Assembly: GCA_027622375.1 (NCBI GenBank)
Contig: JAQCAB010000008.1
Span: 1-64,000 of the forward strand
Origin: Bacteroidota bacterium
GTDB taxonomy: Bacteria > Bacteroidota > Ignavibacteria > UBA10030 > UBA8401
DNA length: 64,000 bases
Direction: 5' to 3'
Under the pieces are notes generated by a model that saw nothing but the letters and a program-made list of their open reading frames with translations, was not told the DNA's origin and did no database searches. This document shows positions 53,481 through 63,600 of this stretch, in pieces. The translations under genes and the position numbers were made by a program. Each line of letters opens with the position of its first letter. The first letter of the stretch is position 1.

Positions 53481-56255
53481 TCACTTCAATAAATTTAATT
53501 TAATGGTTTTTGTATAACTTCCGGCTTCCAATTTGCAAAAATATATACCAGATGCTAAATTCTTGCCATTAAAATTGATTTTGTAAGTGCCTGATTCTTT
53601 ATTTTGATTTTCTAATATTTGGACTTCTCTTCCAAAAAGATCAAATATTAAAACTTTAACTTTGCTTTCGATTGGTAAATCATATTCAATTGTAGTTATT
53701 GGGTTAAATGGATTCGGATAATTTTGTAATAAATTATATTTTTTGGGAATATTTTTATTTTCAGTTAGAGCTGATGTTACAATTCCCAATTCCTGATTTG
53801 TTTTATTTGTAAACATTAAAGCCGTATAAGCCGGTATTGTAAAATTAGGGATCACAGTATTTTGAACTTCAAATTTTTGTTGCGTATAAATATCATACCA
53901 ATTTCCATTTGCTAACCAATTAAAATTTGTAAAAGTCCTATCTTGTGAACTTAAATTTGCAATTGTAATAAATTTAGAATTTGATTGCGAATCTTCAAAC
54001 CCCCACACTAAAGTTTTTTCATTTGGAAAACGATTTACAATTTTTAACACTCCATTATTTAATGCCGGATTTTTTCTTCTTTGAAAAGCCAATCTCGAAA
54101 AATAATTAAAATGTTTTTTCCCTTCAGGAGTATTGTAATAACTCCATTCAACAGGACGATAATTTAATTTTGTATTTGTGGTAAATCCACGTGGTGCGCC
54201 AAATTCCATACTTTGCCACAACATCGGGATTCCCAAAGATGTAAATATAAAAGTGGAATATAATTTATCACGCTTTAAAGCATCAGCATAACTTATTCCC
54301 TTCATCATTTCAGATAAAATTGAAACCTCATCATGGTTTACAGTTGCATTTACAGGTTCAGTTCTTGACGAGTAACTTGAAGGTTGCGATGGAGTATCAT
54401 TTCCACTAAAAGCTCCCAATCCGATAATCAAATTTTCAAAATCAGTTAGACTAACTTGTTCGAGTCGTTCGGCAAAAATTTTATCAATAAAACTATCATG
54501 CCAACCACTTGTTGCGCCACTATAATAAACTAATGCAGGACTTTCTGGCAGATGTTCAACGATTTGATAAATTGAATTCTGATACTCATTGGCAATTTTA
54601 TTTATCCAGCCAAGAATTCCTTTTGTTGGTTCATTTATATTCCAACCAATTCCTTGCGTAAAATCATAACGGAAGCCATCAACTTTGTAATCATCAATCC
54701 ACATTTTAATTGAAGCATAAACCAATTCCTGTGTTTCGTCATTCCAATGATCAAGATCTTCAAAAAAGAAAAGTTGATCTTCGTTATATCTTAAATCAGT
54801 TTTTAATTTAAAATATGGATTTGATTCTCCATTAGGTTGCATCCTCCAAAGTGCCGAGGCATCTGTTAAATGATTATAAACAGCATCTATGATTATTGAA
54901 ATTCCATGTGAATGTGCTGAGTCAACAAACATTTTAAAATCTTTCGGAGTTCCATATTGTGGTTCTAATGCAAAGTAAGAAGAAATATCATATCCCCACG
55001 AAAAACCAGATTTTCCTAAATTTGAAAAATCATTTATCGGCATCAGTTCAATCGCATTTACACCGAGTGAGTCAAAATATGGAAGTAGTTTTATCATATC
55101 CTGATAAGTTGCTTGCCCGGCAGATTTTCCAAAATAACCACCAGCAAACTCAGAAATATTTAGTTCGTAAATAATTAATTTATCCAAAGTTGGACGAACA
55201 AAATTTTTATTTTTCCAATTGTAATTATCAGCTGTTAATCCTTCGGCAGTTGTTGAAAATATTGTTCCCTTTGTGCCAGAAATTTTTCCCCACGGATCTG
55301 GAATTTGTCTGCCATCATCAAATTCATAAATATATTCATAATCACCAACCGGTAATTTTAAATTTACCCACCAATTGTGTGTGTTTGGATCTCTATTCAT
55401 CAAAATAGAATTTGCTGTTGCTGGATCACTTCCAATATTTGCAATTTTAAGAACTACATATTTTTTTCCACCAACTCTAATTCTAAAAGTTGTTGAATCA
55501 TTAGATTGTGTGGTTGGTAAAGTTACACCATGTTTTGCATAGATTGGTAATTGAGAATAATTTATTGTGTAGCCACCAGTTTCATAAATAGTTGAATCGC
55601 CATTATTCATTTTTGCAACAAGCTTTATATAATCTGTGCTATTTATTTGTGAAGACAAATTTAAATTTAAAACACGATTCACTTTATTATAACTTGAGAT
55701 TACATCTTCAATTTTTGTAATATTATTTTTAGTTGCTCCTGTAAAAATTTTAATTGAAATAACTGTATCACTATTTCTATGAATAATCGAAGCAGAAACT
55801 TTTGAAATCATCTCATTTAAAATTGGAGCATAAACCTGAAACCATATTAAATTTGTTAATCTCAAAATTGAATTATTATTATCAAGTGGATTTGATTCTT
55901 TATTTAATGGATCACCATACCAACCATTTGAGCTTCCATTTAAGTTGAATTTATACTGAAAAACAGAATCACCCATTCTTCTTCTTGTATCCGAAGCATC
56001 TTTAATTTTTAAAACATAAGTTTTTACATAAGCACTCAAATTATTATCCCAGCTCATTTGCGAAATTGCACCATTCGAAATTGAACCACTACTATTTGGT
56101 CCCCAACCATTAAACTCGCCTGGAACAAATAAATTATTCCCAACTGATTGATAAGTTCTAAAAGTTACCGTTACAGAATCTTCAGAATTTTTTAAATCTG
56201 CTGAAGCTAAATTTATAGTTGTAACTAAAAAAAGTAATGCAGATTTAAAAGACAT
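53481..56255 (-). CDS. Secreted alpha-amylase family (GH13) enzyme with T9SS tail
   Basis: A 924-aa glycoside hydrolase acting on alpha-glucans. Signal peptide at 1-20. A CBM48/20-like module (FVPGEFNGWGPNSSG) lies near 45, with a second beta module at about 255-330. The GH13 barrel covers about 370-740: DAVYNHLTD, nucleophile Asp in DGFRYDFTQG, acid Glu in IVEHLPESP and the transition-state Asp in VNHDEVSIL. The T9SS type A domain is at about 835-924 (LLQNYPNPFNPITTIEYDLP). It is therefore expected at the cell surface, for starch or glycogen breakdown. The exact specificity is not readable. Confidence 0.92.
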   Translation of the reverse strand: MSFKSALLFLVTTINLASADLKNSEDSVTVTFRTYQSVGNNLFVPGEFNGWGPNSSGSISNGAISQMSWDNNLSAYVKTYVLKIKDASDTRRRMGDSVFQYKFNLNGSSNGWYGDPLNKESNPLDNNNSILRLTNLIWFQVYAPILNEMISKVSASIIHRNSDTVISIKIFTGATKNNITKIEDVISSYNKVNRVLNLNLSSQINSTDYIKLVAKMNNGDSTIYETGGYTINYSQLPIYAKHGVTLPTTQSNDSTTFRIRVGGKKYVVLKIANIGSDPATANSILMNRDPNTHNWWVNLKLPVGDYEYIYEFDDGRQIPDPWGKISGTKGTIFSTTAEGLTADNYNWKNKNFVRPTLDKLIIYELNISEFAGGYFGKSAGQATYQDMIKLLPYFDSLGVNAIELMPINDFSNLGKSGFSWGYDISSYFALEPQYGTPKDFKMFVDSAHSHGISIIIDAVYNHLTDASALWRMQPNGESNPYFKLKTDLRYNEDQLFFFEDLDHWNDETQELVYASIKMWIDDYKVDGFRYDFTQGIGWNINEPTKGILGWINKIANEYQNSIYQIVEHLPESPALVYYSGATSGWHDSFIDKIFAERLEQVSLTDFENLIIGLGAFSGNDTPSQPSSYSSRTEPVNATVNHDEVSILSEMMKGISYADALKRDKLYSTFIFTSLGIPMLWQSMEFGAPRGFTTNTKLNYRPVEWSYYNTPEGKKHFNYFSRLAFQRRKNPALNNGVLKIVNRFPNEKTLVWGFEDSQSNSKFITIANLSSQDRTFTNFNWLANGNWYDIYTQQKFEVQNTVIPNFTIPAYTALMFTNKTNQELGIVTSALTENKNIPKKYNLLQNYPNPFNPITTIEYDLPIESKVKVLIFDLFGREVQILENQNKESGTYKINFNGKNLASGIYFCKLEAGSYTKTIKLNLLK

Positions 56256-56348
56256 TATATAAAAATAAAATTATTTGATATGATAAATTTGGAATTTATT
56301 TTTGAATCTATTAGATCAAATTTAAAAAAATTTGGCTGAATAAAAAAA

Positions 56349-56376
56349 AAGGCGAGAGTTATTAACCCTCGCCTTT
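56349..56376 (-). terminator. Terminator after the 1021-aa T9SS gene
   Basis: Stem ggcgagagtt/aaccctcgcc with one mismatch and a 3-base loop, followed on the minus strand by a T run (aaaaaaaaa on the plus strand before the stem). It sits about 20 bases after the stop at 56395. Confidence 0.85.
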
Positions 56377-56394
56377 TATTAAAAAAAACAAATG

Positions 56395-59300
56395 TTACTT
56401 CATCAACAACATTTTCTTCGTGAATGTAACTGATCCAGCTTCTAATCGATAAATGTAAATACCACTAGAAAGATTAGTTGCATTAAAATCAACCGAATAT
56501 TTCCCTGGCTTTTGATTATCGTTTACAAGTGTTGCAACTTCCTGTCCGAGTAAATTAAATAAACGTAAACTTACTTTTACTTCAGTTGGTATCCCATATA
56601 CTATCTTTGTAGAAGGATTGAAAGGATTTGGATAATTCTGCAACAAAGTAAATTCTGTCGGAATTACACCTTCCATTTGTTTTACATCAGTCAAAGTATA
56701 TGGATTTGCTTCGATAGGAAGCGGTGGTTTTTCAGTATATGTATCCTGAGGGAATGTATATTCTGCAGGCCATGCACTTCCAGTTTTCAAAATATATCTA
56801 ACGCGATATCTGCCTTTATCATATCCACCACCTTCTGCTGTGCCACTTGTATATTTTGTGGTATACATCAAAGCATTTGGTGTAAATTTAGTTGTAGTAT
56901 ACGAGAATGATGCTTCATAGATGCTATCATTATTTGCATCAGAATAAGCAGCAACTTTTGTTATTCCCTCTTTCCATTCATTAGATGTATATTCGAGCTT
57001 TAATGTATCAACTCCTTTTTTGAATGGTGTAGTTGTTAACTTCATAGCGGGCTTCATATCCATTTTAAAATTTAATTTCACTGTATGAGCGATGTATACA
57101 GGACCGGTGGGCATTAAATTATCTGGAAAGACATCATTGTAATATCTTGTTACTTGTTGATTTGATGTTGAATCAAATATTAAACCTCTATTTCCGCCAC
57201 CTTCAAGAAGTGGTAATTCCCAGCCACTTTCAAATTTAATACTTGAGGCAACAGAAGTTTTGATAAAGAATTTATAATTCATCAAATCTCCAATTGCGCC
57301 TCTATGTTGTAAAGTCAACGAGTAAAGGTTTGAACCTGGTATTGCTTGCATTCTCGATCGAGAAGCATCATCTGTTGACCAACCATTAAATGCACCTCGA
57401 ACATAAAGTGAGTCAGTTGCTTTGCTAAAATGTCCCATTTTAATATATGGAGTCATATCAACAGAGAAAATAATATTTTTTGTTTTTGCTGGGCGTGGTA
57501 CTTCGTTTGAAAACCATTTCCAATAAAGCGTAGTGTCAGATTGTGTAATTTGATCACCACGTTTTGAATATATTCTGTTAGCAATGTCTTCCCATCTTTG
57601 TGGGTCGGCAGTCGGTGCATCATTTTTACCATGACGAACAAATTTATATTCAATTTTTAAAGTCTCTGCAGCTGCTGGTCTTTTAAAGTACATTGTGCCA
57701 GACCAGAAATTTTGAGCCGAATCTGATTTTTGTGGACTTTCTCTCATTAACATCATTGAACTACCCCAAGTAAGTAAACCACCCATACCTCGTACACCAA
57801 CTTTATGCATTGATGTATCATAAAATAAATCTCCTTGCATATTTACTCTAAAGAAAATACCAATTGAATCTGCGGAATGTGCTTTAAATGGACTCCAATA
57901 CATATTTTGAGATGTTGGTGAGCCATTTACATATTGTAACGGTAAAAGTGAATCACTATTTGCAATTGCTAATAATCTATTACCATCTGCTGATACCAAA
58001 TTATTTTCCCAACCTACATTTTCACCAGTTGAACCTGGGCCTTGAACTAATGGATTTGTAAAGAATTTGTAATTCAAAGTATCATTTGTTCTAAATCTTA
58101 ATTTAACACCCCAATAATCACCACCTAAATTTGTTAATCTTGGACCTTCAATAACATTCCATCCAAATTGATTACCTCTTAATTGAACGAATGAGTTTGC
58201 TTTTAATGTATCAGGTACAGTTGCAGTATTAACTGTAAAATTAACTTCAACTGATGGATTAAATGCTAATAAAGTTTTATATCCAAAAGCAATTCCTTGT
58301 GAATCACTTGCAAACATCCCACCATACAAGTTTGTTGACCCAGGTGTATTTACAGCTGCCCATGTTGTTCCACCATCAGTTGATTTCCAAGTTTGAGAAC
58401 CAGTCAATGTACTAAATCCAAAACACCACATATTTGTTGTCCCTGGAACAAATGCAACACTCCATGGATTTTGATCTTTTTGAAGAACTGTTGAAAATGG
58501 TTCAATTGCAATTGAGTCGCCCCAAGTTATACCACCATCAGTTGATTTGTAAAGTCTTCCAACTGGTAATGCAACTACAAATCCAACACTATCATCTTTA
58601 AATGAAATAGTGTAAATTTGTCTTCTAGTTCCAAATTTTTGTCTTCCTGTCGAAATAATCCAAGTTGCACCTGCATCAGTTGATTTAAAAATTGCAGGTG
58701 GTAATCCACTTTTATAAGCTTGTAACCAAACTGTATTACCAAAATATGACATGGTTTCCGCAGAACCTCCAGTTGCCCATTCGTACAATTTTGCTAATTT
58801 ATTTGCAGAGTCTGCTGAAATTGAATTTCCATCAACATGTCCACCAGTCATTGTAAATGCAATTCTTGTCCAAGTTTTTCCACGATCCAAACTTCTTGCA
58901 ACCCATAATGTTGAGTCAACATTATCTCCAAATGCAATTGCTGTATCTTTGTTTATAAATCGAACTCCATTATTCCATGCGCCACTTCCATAAACTGCTT
59001 GAACTGTATCCCATTTAACGCCACGATTTTCTGTTCTGATAATTGCACCAGTCCATAATCCAACAATTGCGACACTATCATCTGCTGCTGATATACTTGA
59101 AAACCGCATTGATGCTGAAGTTGCACTTTGTGGTGCAATTGGTAATAGTACTTTTTCAAATGATTTTTTTTCTCCACCTGGTTTATACCATGCAAAGTGT
59201 TGTAAAGGTTTGCCTGCTGATGGAAATTCACTACCAGCAATCCACACAGCACCACCTCGTCCAGACATACTTCTATAGTATGCCCTTTCCATTGGTGGTT

Positions 59301-59460
59301 GGCCTAATCGCATTGGCATCCATGGTGATGATGGATCATCCATTTTATTTACTTTAGCTTCAAAATCTCTATTCTCTTCTTTTTTTACTTTCCTATCTCC
59401 AGCTTCTGTAACTACGGAAAATAAAAATAGCAACACTAAAACCTGAATCAAGTTTCTCAT
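56395..59460 (-). CDS. Large secreted T9SS protein with BNR/YCF48-like propeller
   Basis: The preferred start is ATG 59460 (MRNLIQVLVLLFLFSVVTEA) with ribosome site AAGGAG; the track start adds 16 residues. Length 1021 aa. A propeller of BNR/YCF48-type repeats runs over about 60-420 (VKWDTVQAVYG, TDGGITWGDSIAIEP, STDGGTTWAAVNTPG). After it come several beta modules with a carbohydrate-module look (LYVRGAFNGWSTDDASRSRM), then the T9SS tail at about 935-1021 (LLQNYPNPFNPSTKIVYGIP). No catalytic motif is recognised. It shares the FNGW module with the neighbouring amylase, so binding or sensing of glycans at the surface is a guess. Confidence 0.85.
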   Translation of the reverse strand: MRNLIQVLVLLFLFSVVTEAGDRKVKKEENRDFEAKVNKMDDPSSPWMPMRLGQPPMERAYYRSMSGRGGAVWIAGSEFPSAGKPLQHFAWYKPGGEKKSFEKVLLPIAPQSATSASMRFSSISAADDSVAIVGLWTGAIIRTENRGVKWDTVQAVYGSGAWNNGVRFINKDTAIAFGDNVDSTLWVARSLDRGKTWTRIAFTMTGGHVDGNSISADSANKLAKLYEWATGGSAETMSYFGNTVWLQAYKSGLPPAIFKSTDAGATWIISTGRQKFGTRRQIYTISFKDDSVGFVVALPVGRLYKSTDGGITWGDSIAIEPFSTVLQKDQNPWSVAFVPGTTNMWCFGFSTLTGSQTWKSTDGGTTWAAVNTPGSTNLYGGMFASDSQGIAFGYKTLLAFNPSVEVNFTVNTATVPDTLKANSFVQLRGNQFGWNVIEGPRLTNLGGDYWGVKLRFRTNDTLNYKFFTNPLVQGPGSTGENVGWENNLVSADGNRLLAIANSDSLLPLQYVNGSPTSQNMYWSPFKAHSADSIGIFFRVNMQGDLFYDTSMHKVGVRGMGGLLTWGSSMMLMRESPQKSDSAQNFWSGTMYFKRPAAAETLKIEYKFVRHGKNDAPTADPQRWEDIANRIYSKRGDQITQSDTTLYWKWFSNEVPRPAKTKNIIFSVDMTPYIKMGHFSKATDSLYVRGAFNGWSTDDASRSRMQAIPGSNLYSLTLQHRGAIGDLMNYKFFIKTSVASSIKFESGWELPLLEGGGNRGLIFDSTSNQQVTRYYNDVFPDNLMPTGPVYIAHTVKLNFKMDMKPAMKLTTTPFKKGVDTLKLEYTSNEWKEGITKVAAYSDANNDSIYEASFSYTTTKFTPNALMYTTKYTSGTAEGGGYDKGRYRVRYILKTGSAWPAEYTFPQDTYTEKPPLPIEANPYTLTDVKQMEGVIPTEFTLLQNYPNPFNPSTKIVYGIPTEVKVSLRLFNLLGQEVATLVNDNQKPGKYSVDFNATNLSSGIYIYRLEAGSVTFTKKMLLMK

Positions 59461-59589
59461 GATGTTACTCCTTAAATTAATTGTGAATGAATTTATTGTT
59501 TGTATCAAAATTTAATAGTTAGTCTCTTTAATAAAATTTATTTAATCTCTTTGTATATAAATAGAAAATATATAAAAAGCAATATTTTT

Positions 59590-60633
59590 TTATAATTGTA
59601 CTGAAAATCCTATTCGGTGAATTGAAGCTAAAAAGGTATGAGTTTCAAATGTATAATCTGCAGTTAAGTCAAATAAGTTTGCTATATTTTGCAATGTACC
59701 AAAACCGACAACAAATTTATCATCACTACCTTGTCTAAATATTGCGTGTTTACCAGCTCTTACTTGAAGCATTTTATTAAATAAAGAATATTCAAAACCG
59801 ATATTAACATATTCTGAATTATCATTTGGATGAGCTGCATCTATCGCCCATGTTAAATATGAATCATCACTTTTTAAAACCTCTCCCGAAATTCCTATTC
59901 GTAAAGTTAAAGGTAAATCAAATTTATCAGTTGCTAAATATGCATTTACACTTTCATTATTTCCATATTGCGTTTCATCAATATCTTTTTGGACTAATAA
60001 ATCTTCACCTTGCATTTGTAATTTTTGCCCGAAGTTAGAAATATTTACACCAAGTCTAATATCATCAAATGGTGTTACAAATAATGTTCCGATATCAATT
60101 GCAAATCCATTTGCATTTGAATTATAAATTTTTTCATTTATAAATTTTCCAGTAACTCCAACACTAAACCATTCAGTTAATTTTCTTGCGTAAGAAATTC
60201 CAAGAGCAAAACTATTTGCATCAAAAGTTTCTCCGGTTCCTTCCGGAAAAGTTTCGGTAGTTAATTCCATCGAAGGCATTGTCATCGATGATAAACTTAA
60301 ACCAAGTGTACCAACATCACCCATTGGATAAACAAATGCGGAGTAATCATAATTTATTTCTGCAATCCATTCTGTATGAGAAATATAAATTTCAGGTTTT
60401 TCTAAATTTACAATACCTGCAGCATTCCAAAATAAAGCTGAGGGATCATTTGCTACAGAAACAAATGCGCCTCCCATACCAACAGCACGTGTACCAGTTG
60501 GAATGCTTAAAAATTTTGCAGCGGTAGTACCAACTTTTGTAACATTTTGTGAAAATAAATTTTCAAAAATAAAAATTGAAAAAATTATAAGGAAAATTTT
60601 TGTAGAAATATTTTTCTTCATCATCATTTTCAT
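59590..60633 (-). CDS. PorV/PorQ family outer-membrane protein
   Basis: A 347-aa FadL-like beta-barrel of the PorV/PorQ family. It has a signal peptide (IFLIIFSIFIFENLFS) and the family start AAKFLSIPTGTRAVGMGGAFVSVANDPSALFWNAAGI. Short amphipathic strands follow, and it ends in an aromatic-rich strand (IHRIGFSVQL). PorV is an outer-membrane T9SS component that helps deliver cargo. Which paralogue this is cannot be decided. Its ATG follows the stop of the large upstream gene with no gap (TAAATG). Confidence 0.88.
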   Translation of the reverse strand: MKMMMKKNISTKIFLIIFSIFIFENLFSQNVTKVGTTAAKFLSIPTGTRAVGMGGAFVSVANDPSALFWNAAGIVNLEKPEIYISHTEWIAEINYDYSAFVYPMGDVGTLGLSLSSMTMPSMELTTETFPEGTGETFDANSFALGISYARKLTEWFSVGVTGKFINEKIYNSNANGFAIDIGTLFVTPFDDIRLGVNISNFGQKLQMQGEDLLVQKDIDETQYGNNESVNAYLATDKFDLPLTLRIGISGEVLKSDDSYLTWAIDAAHPNDNSEYVNIGFEYSLFNKMLQVRAGKHAIFRQGSDDKFVVGFGTLQNIANLFDLTADYTFETHTFLASIHRIGFSVQL

Positions 60634-63600
60634 TTATTTAATTATTGCAAATCTGCCGATTTTCTCACCAACTCCTGGAGCGTTTACATGAAAAATATAA
60701 ACTCCGTATGAAGCCGGAAGATTATCCCTTGTTAATAAATTCCACTCAGCACTTCCATCTGTCATAAAATTATTGTGTTCAATAGTTTGAACAAGTTCGC
60801 CACTAACAGAATAAATTTTAATTGTACAAACTGCCGGTAAATGATTAAAATGAATTGAGCGAGGACCGCGACCACTACTAAATGGATTGCGAGCTTCCCA
60901 TGTTGCAGCTGCGATATATGGATTTGGTACAACTTTAATTTTGTTCATTGTCTCTTTTGCAAGAAGATTATCAATGTAATGAGCTGAAGTTGTAAGCTCA
61001 TAAATGTCCCCTTTTAAAAAAGGTTTTCTTAAAGTGATGTATGCAGTATCACCTTTTTTTGGAGCAGTTTTTAATGAATCAAAAATTAAATTCCAACGCC
61101 AAGTTAAAGCTAAATCACCTTTTGCATCTTTTTCATAAAATGCAATTACATCCGATTCGTTCACATCACTTCCAACCGAAAATACACCAAGACCACCTTC
61201 TAAATTAACATCTTTAAAAGCGAATTTAATTTTTTTATTATTTTCTGTTAAATTATAAACAGAAAAATTAACTCGTGTGGCAGGCATCGGAAAAATAAAA
61301 TCGTTTTCGTAAGGAAGATAATGCAGTGAAGTGTCAACACCCACATCGCCAAAAATAATTTTATAATCGCTTGGTTTTCCAACACCACGTGTAAAACCAA
61401 TATTCCATGGCTGCATGTCCATTTTGTAGATATTACTTCTGCTCCATTTGGTTAATTCTGTATTAAGTCCGATTGCTGATTCATTTTCAAAAGCTAATCT
61501 AAATCCATCAATTAAATCTACTTCGTCAGTAGAATTTAATTTTTTACTTTTTGTAATTAAGGTTTCAGGTTTTATCGGATTTGTTAAATCTACAAGTGTA
61601 AAATTTTTTGTTTTAAAAGTATCTTGATCTGTTTGCAACACTGCTGCAATTAAGGTATCCTCAAAAGTTAATCTATAGGTGTGATTTTCTTTCATTTTGT
61701 TTGGATCAACTACTTTAAAAAATATTTTTCCAGTGCTGCTTCCTGTAACATGTTTTAATTCCTTCATTCCAGATTTTACGTATCCAGAAGCTGGAGCATT
61801 CGGAACAATTTTTATAACATTGCGACCAAGTTCAACTGCGCCATCTGCACCTAAACTAACTGCAATCGGACTTTCAGATGGTGAAATATTTCCATTTGTC
61901 CAACCGTAATCATATCCAGTAATTGCATAATAATATGTTTGTCCATTTTGAACGGTTGTATCAACCCACTCATGTTTTAGACCAGTATTTGATCCTAGAT
62001 AAAATAAAATTCCATTTTCGGTAACTGGATGATAACCTGAGATATTATTTTTTTTATCGAACTGCGCTATTGGTTTATAAAAAGTTGGATTTCCTTTTCC
62101 ATCTGTAATTTTAAAAATATCTAAAAATGATGGATCAGTTGAACGATAAATTTTATAACCTTCAAAATCATATCCTTGTTGGCCTAATGCTGCAAGAAAA
62201 TTATCATAAGAATATTCTGATTTATCATCCCAATAAAGTGTAATTCTTTTATTACCTGGCACTGCAGTTAAAGTCGGTGCAATTGGTGCTTTTGCAAATT
62301 GATAATCCTCGTTATAAGTTTGTTGAGCTTTATCTTTATTTTGAAGAGCTTCTTCTTTATTTGATCCCATTATAACAGCAACTGAAATTCTTTCTGTTTG
62401 ACCAGCTTTTAATGGAAAAAATCCTGATGAAACAAATAAATCATTATCGCCAGAAAGTGGTTTTGTTGGATCGTAATAACTTCCGGGTGTCATAAATTGT
62501 CCCCAAAAAACTTCATCCGAAACTGTACTAAAATTAATTGCGCCAGCTGGTTTGTATTGAACATTTGTTAATCCAATTTGATCAGATTCTGAAACATCAG
62601 TTACATCAATATTTGGTTCACCAGGGAAACTTGTACCTGCACCAGAAGTTGGTTTCCCATCACCTTCACCAACATCTTGCGTATTTGCTACACCATCTAA
62701 ACCAACATCATCCGATTCAACTTTCCAATCGCCATCATTATCAATTCCATCATCGCGAGCTTCGTCAATCATTTCATCAATCAATTCGTCAATCAATTCA
62801 TCAATAGCTCCGTTGTTGTCGTTATCAATTCCATCAGCATATTTTTTTCCAACATCAGATGAATCAACGTCATATAAAAATTTATTTGAAGGTAATTTAA
62901 ATCTTTTAAAATATTTTGCAGCCGTATCAACCATTGCTTGCGTTACAATTGGACTACCACTTTCGCCATTATTATTATTATCAATTGCATCTTTATATTT
63001 TTTACCGACATCTTCAGTTCCCTCATCAATTGCGCCATTATTATTATTATCAATTGCATCATTTAATATTTCACCACTCAACATTAATTGTGTAATTGTT
63101 GGGCTACCACTTTCGCCATTATCATTATTATCAATTCTGTCTTTAAAGCCAACACCAAGTTGAATACCTACACCCGTTCCAAAAGCAATATGAGTTGAAT
63201 CTTCATCAATTAAATTATTATTATTGTTATCAATTCCATCTCCAGGAATTTCACCAGCAATCATTGCACCTGTAACTTTTGGACTTCCAAATTCGCCATC
63301 GCCATCGTTATCTATATTATCAGTTGCATTACCTGGAGATTCCAAATATGAAATTGCAGCAACACCAACTTTTTGTCCAGATGGAAATGCATTATTTCCG
63401 ATACCATCTTTATCTGTCATCCAAGCAACGTCATTTATTAAATCAAAATATGGTAAGTCATCACCACTATCTCCATCGCCACCAACTAAATCTGCAATCC
63501 AAAGTGTAACGCCAGCTTTTTTAATATCTTTTGTGCCATCATTTTTTACTGAGTGAAGAATAAATAAAACATCATTAACTAAAATTTGAGACCATTCCAT

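Noticed and set aside
62700-63300. CRISPR-like regular repeats
   Set aside because: The repeated DNA follows the coding of Asp/Asn loops, the units vary, and there are no unique spacers of constant length.
62538-63556. Plus-strand ORFs rich in His, Gln, Leu, Pro or Ser opposite the large gene
   Set aside because: They are antisense shadows of the Asp/Asn repeat region; the minus-strand frame is open throughout and has clear protein modules.
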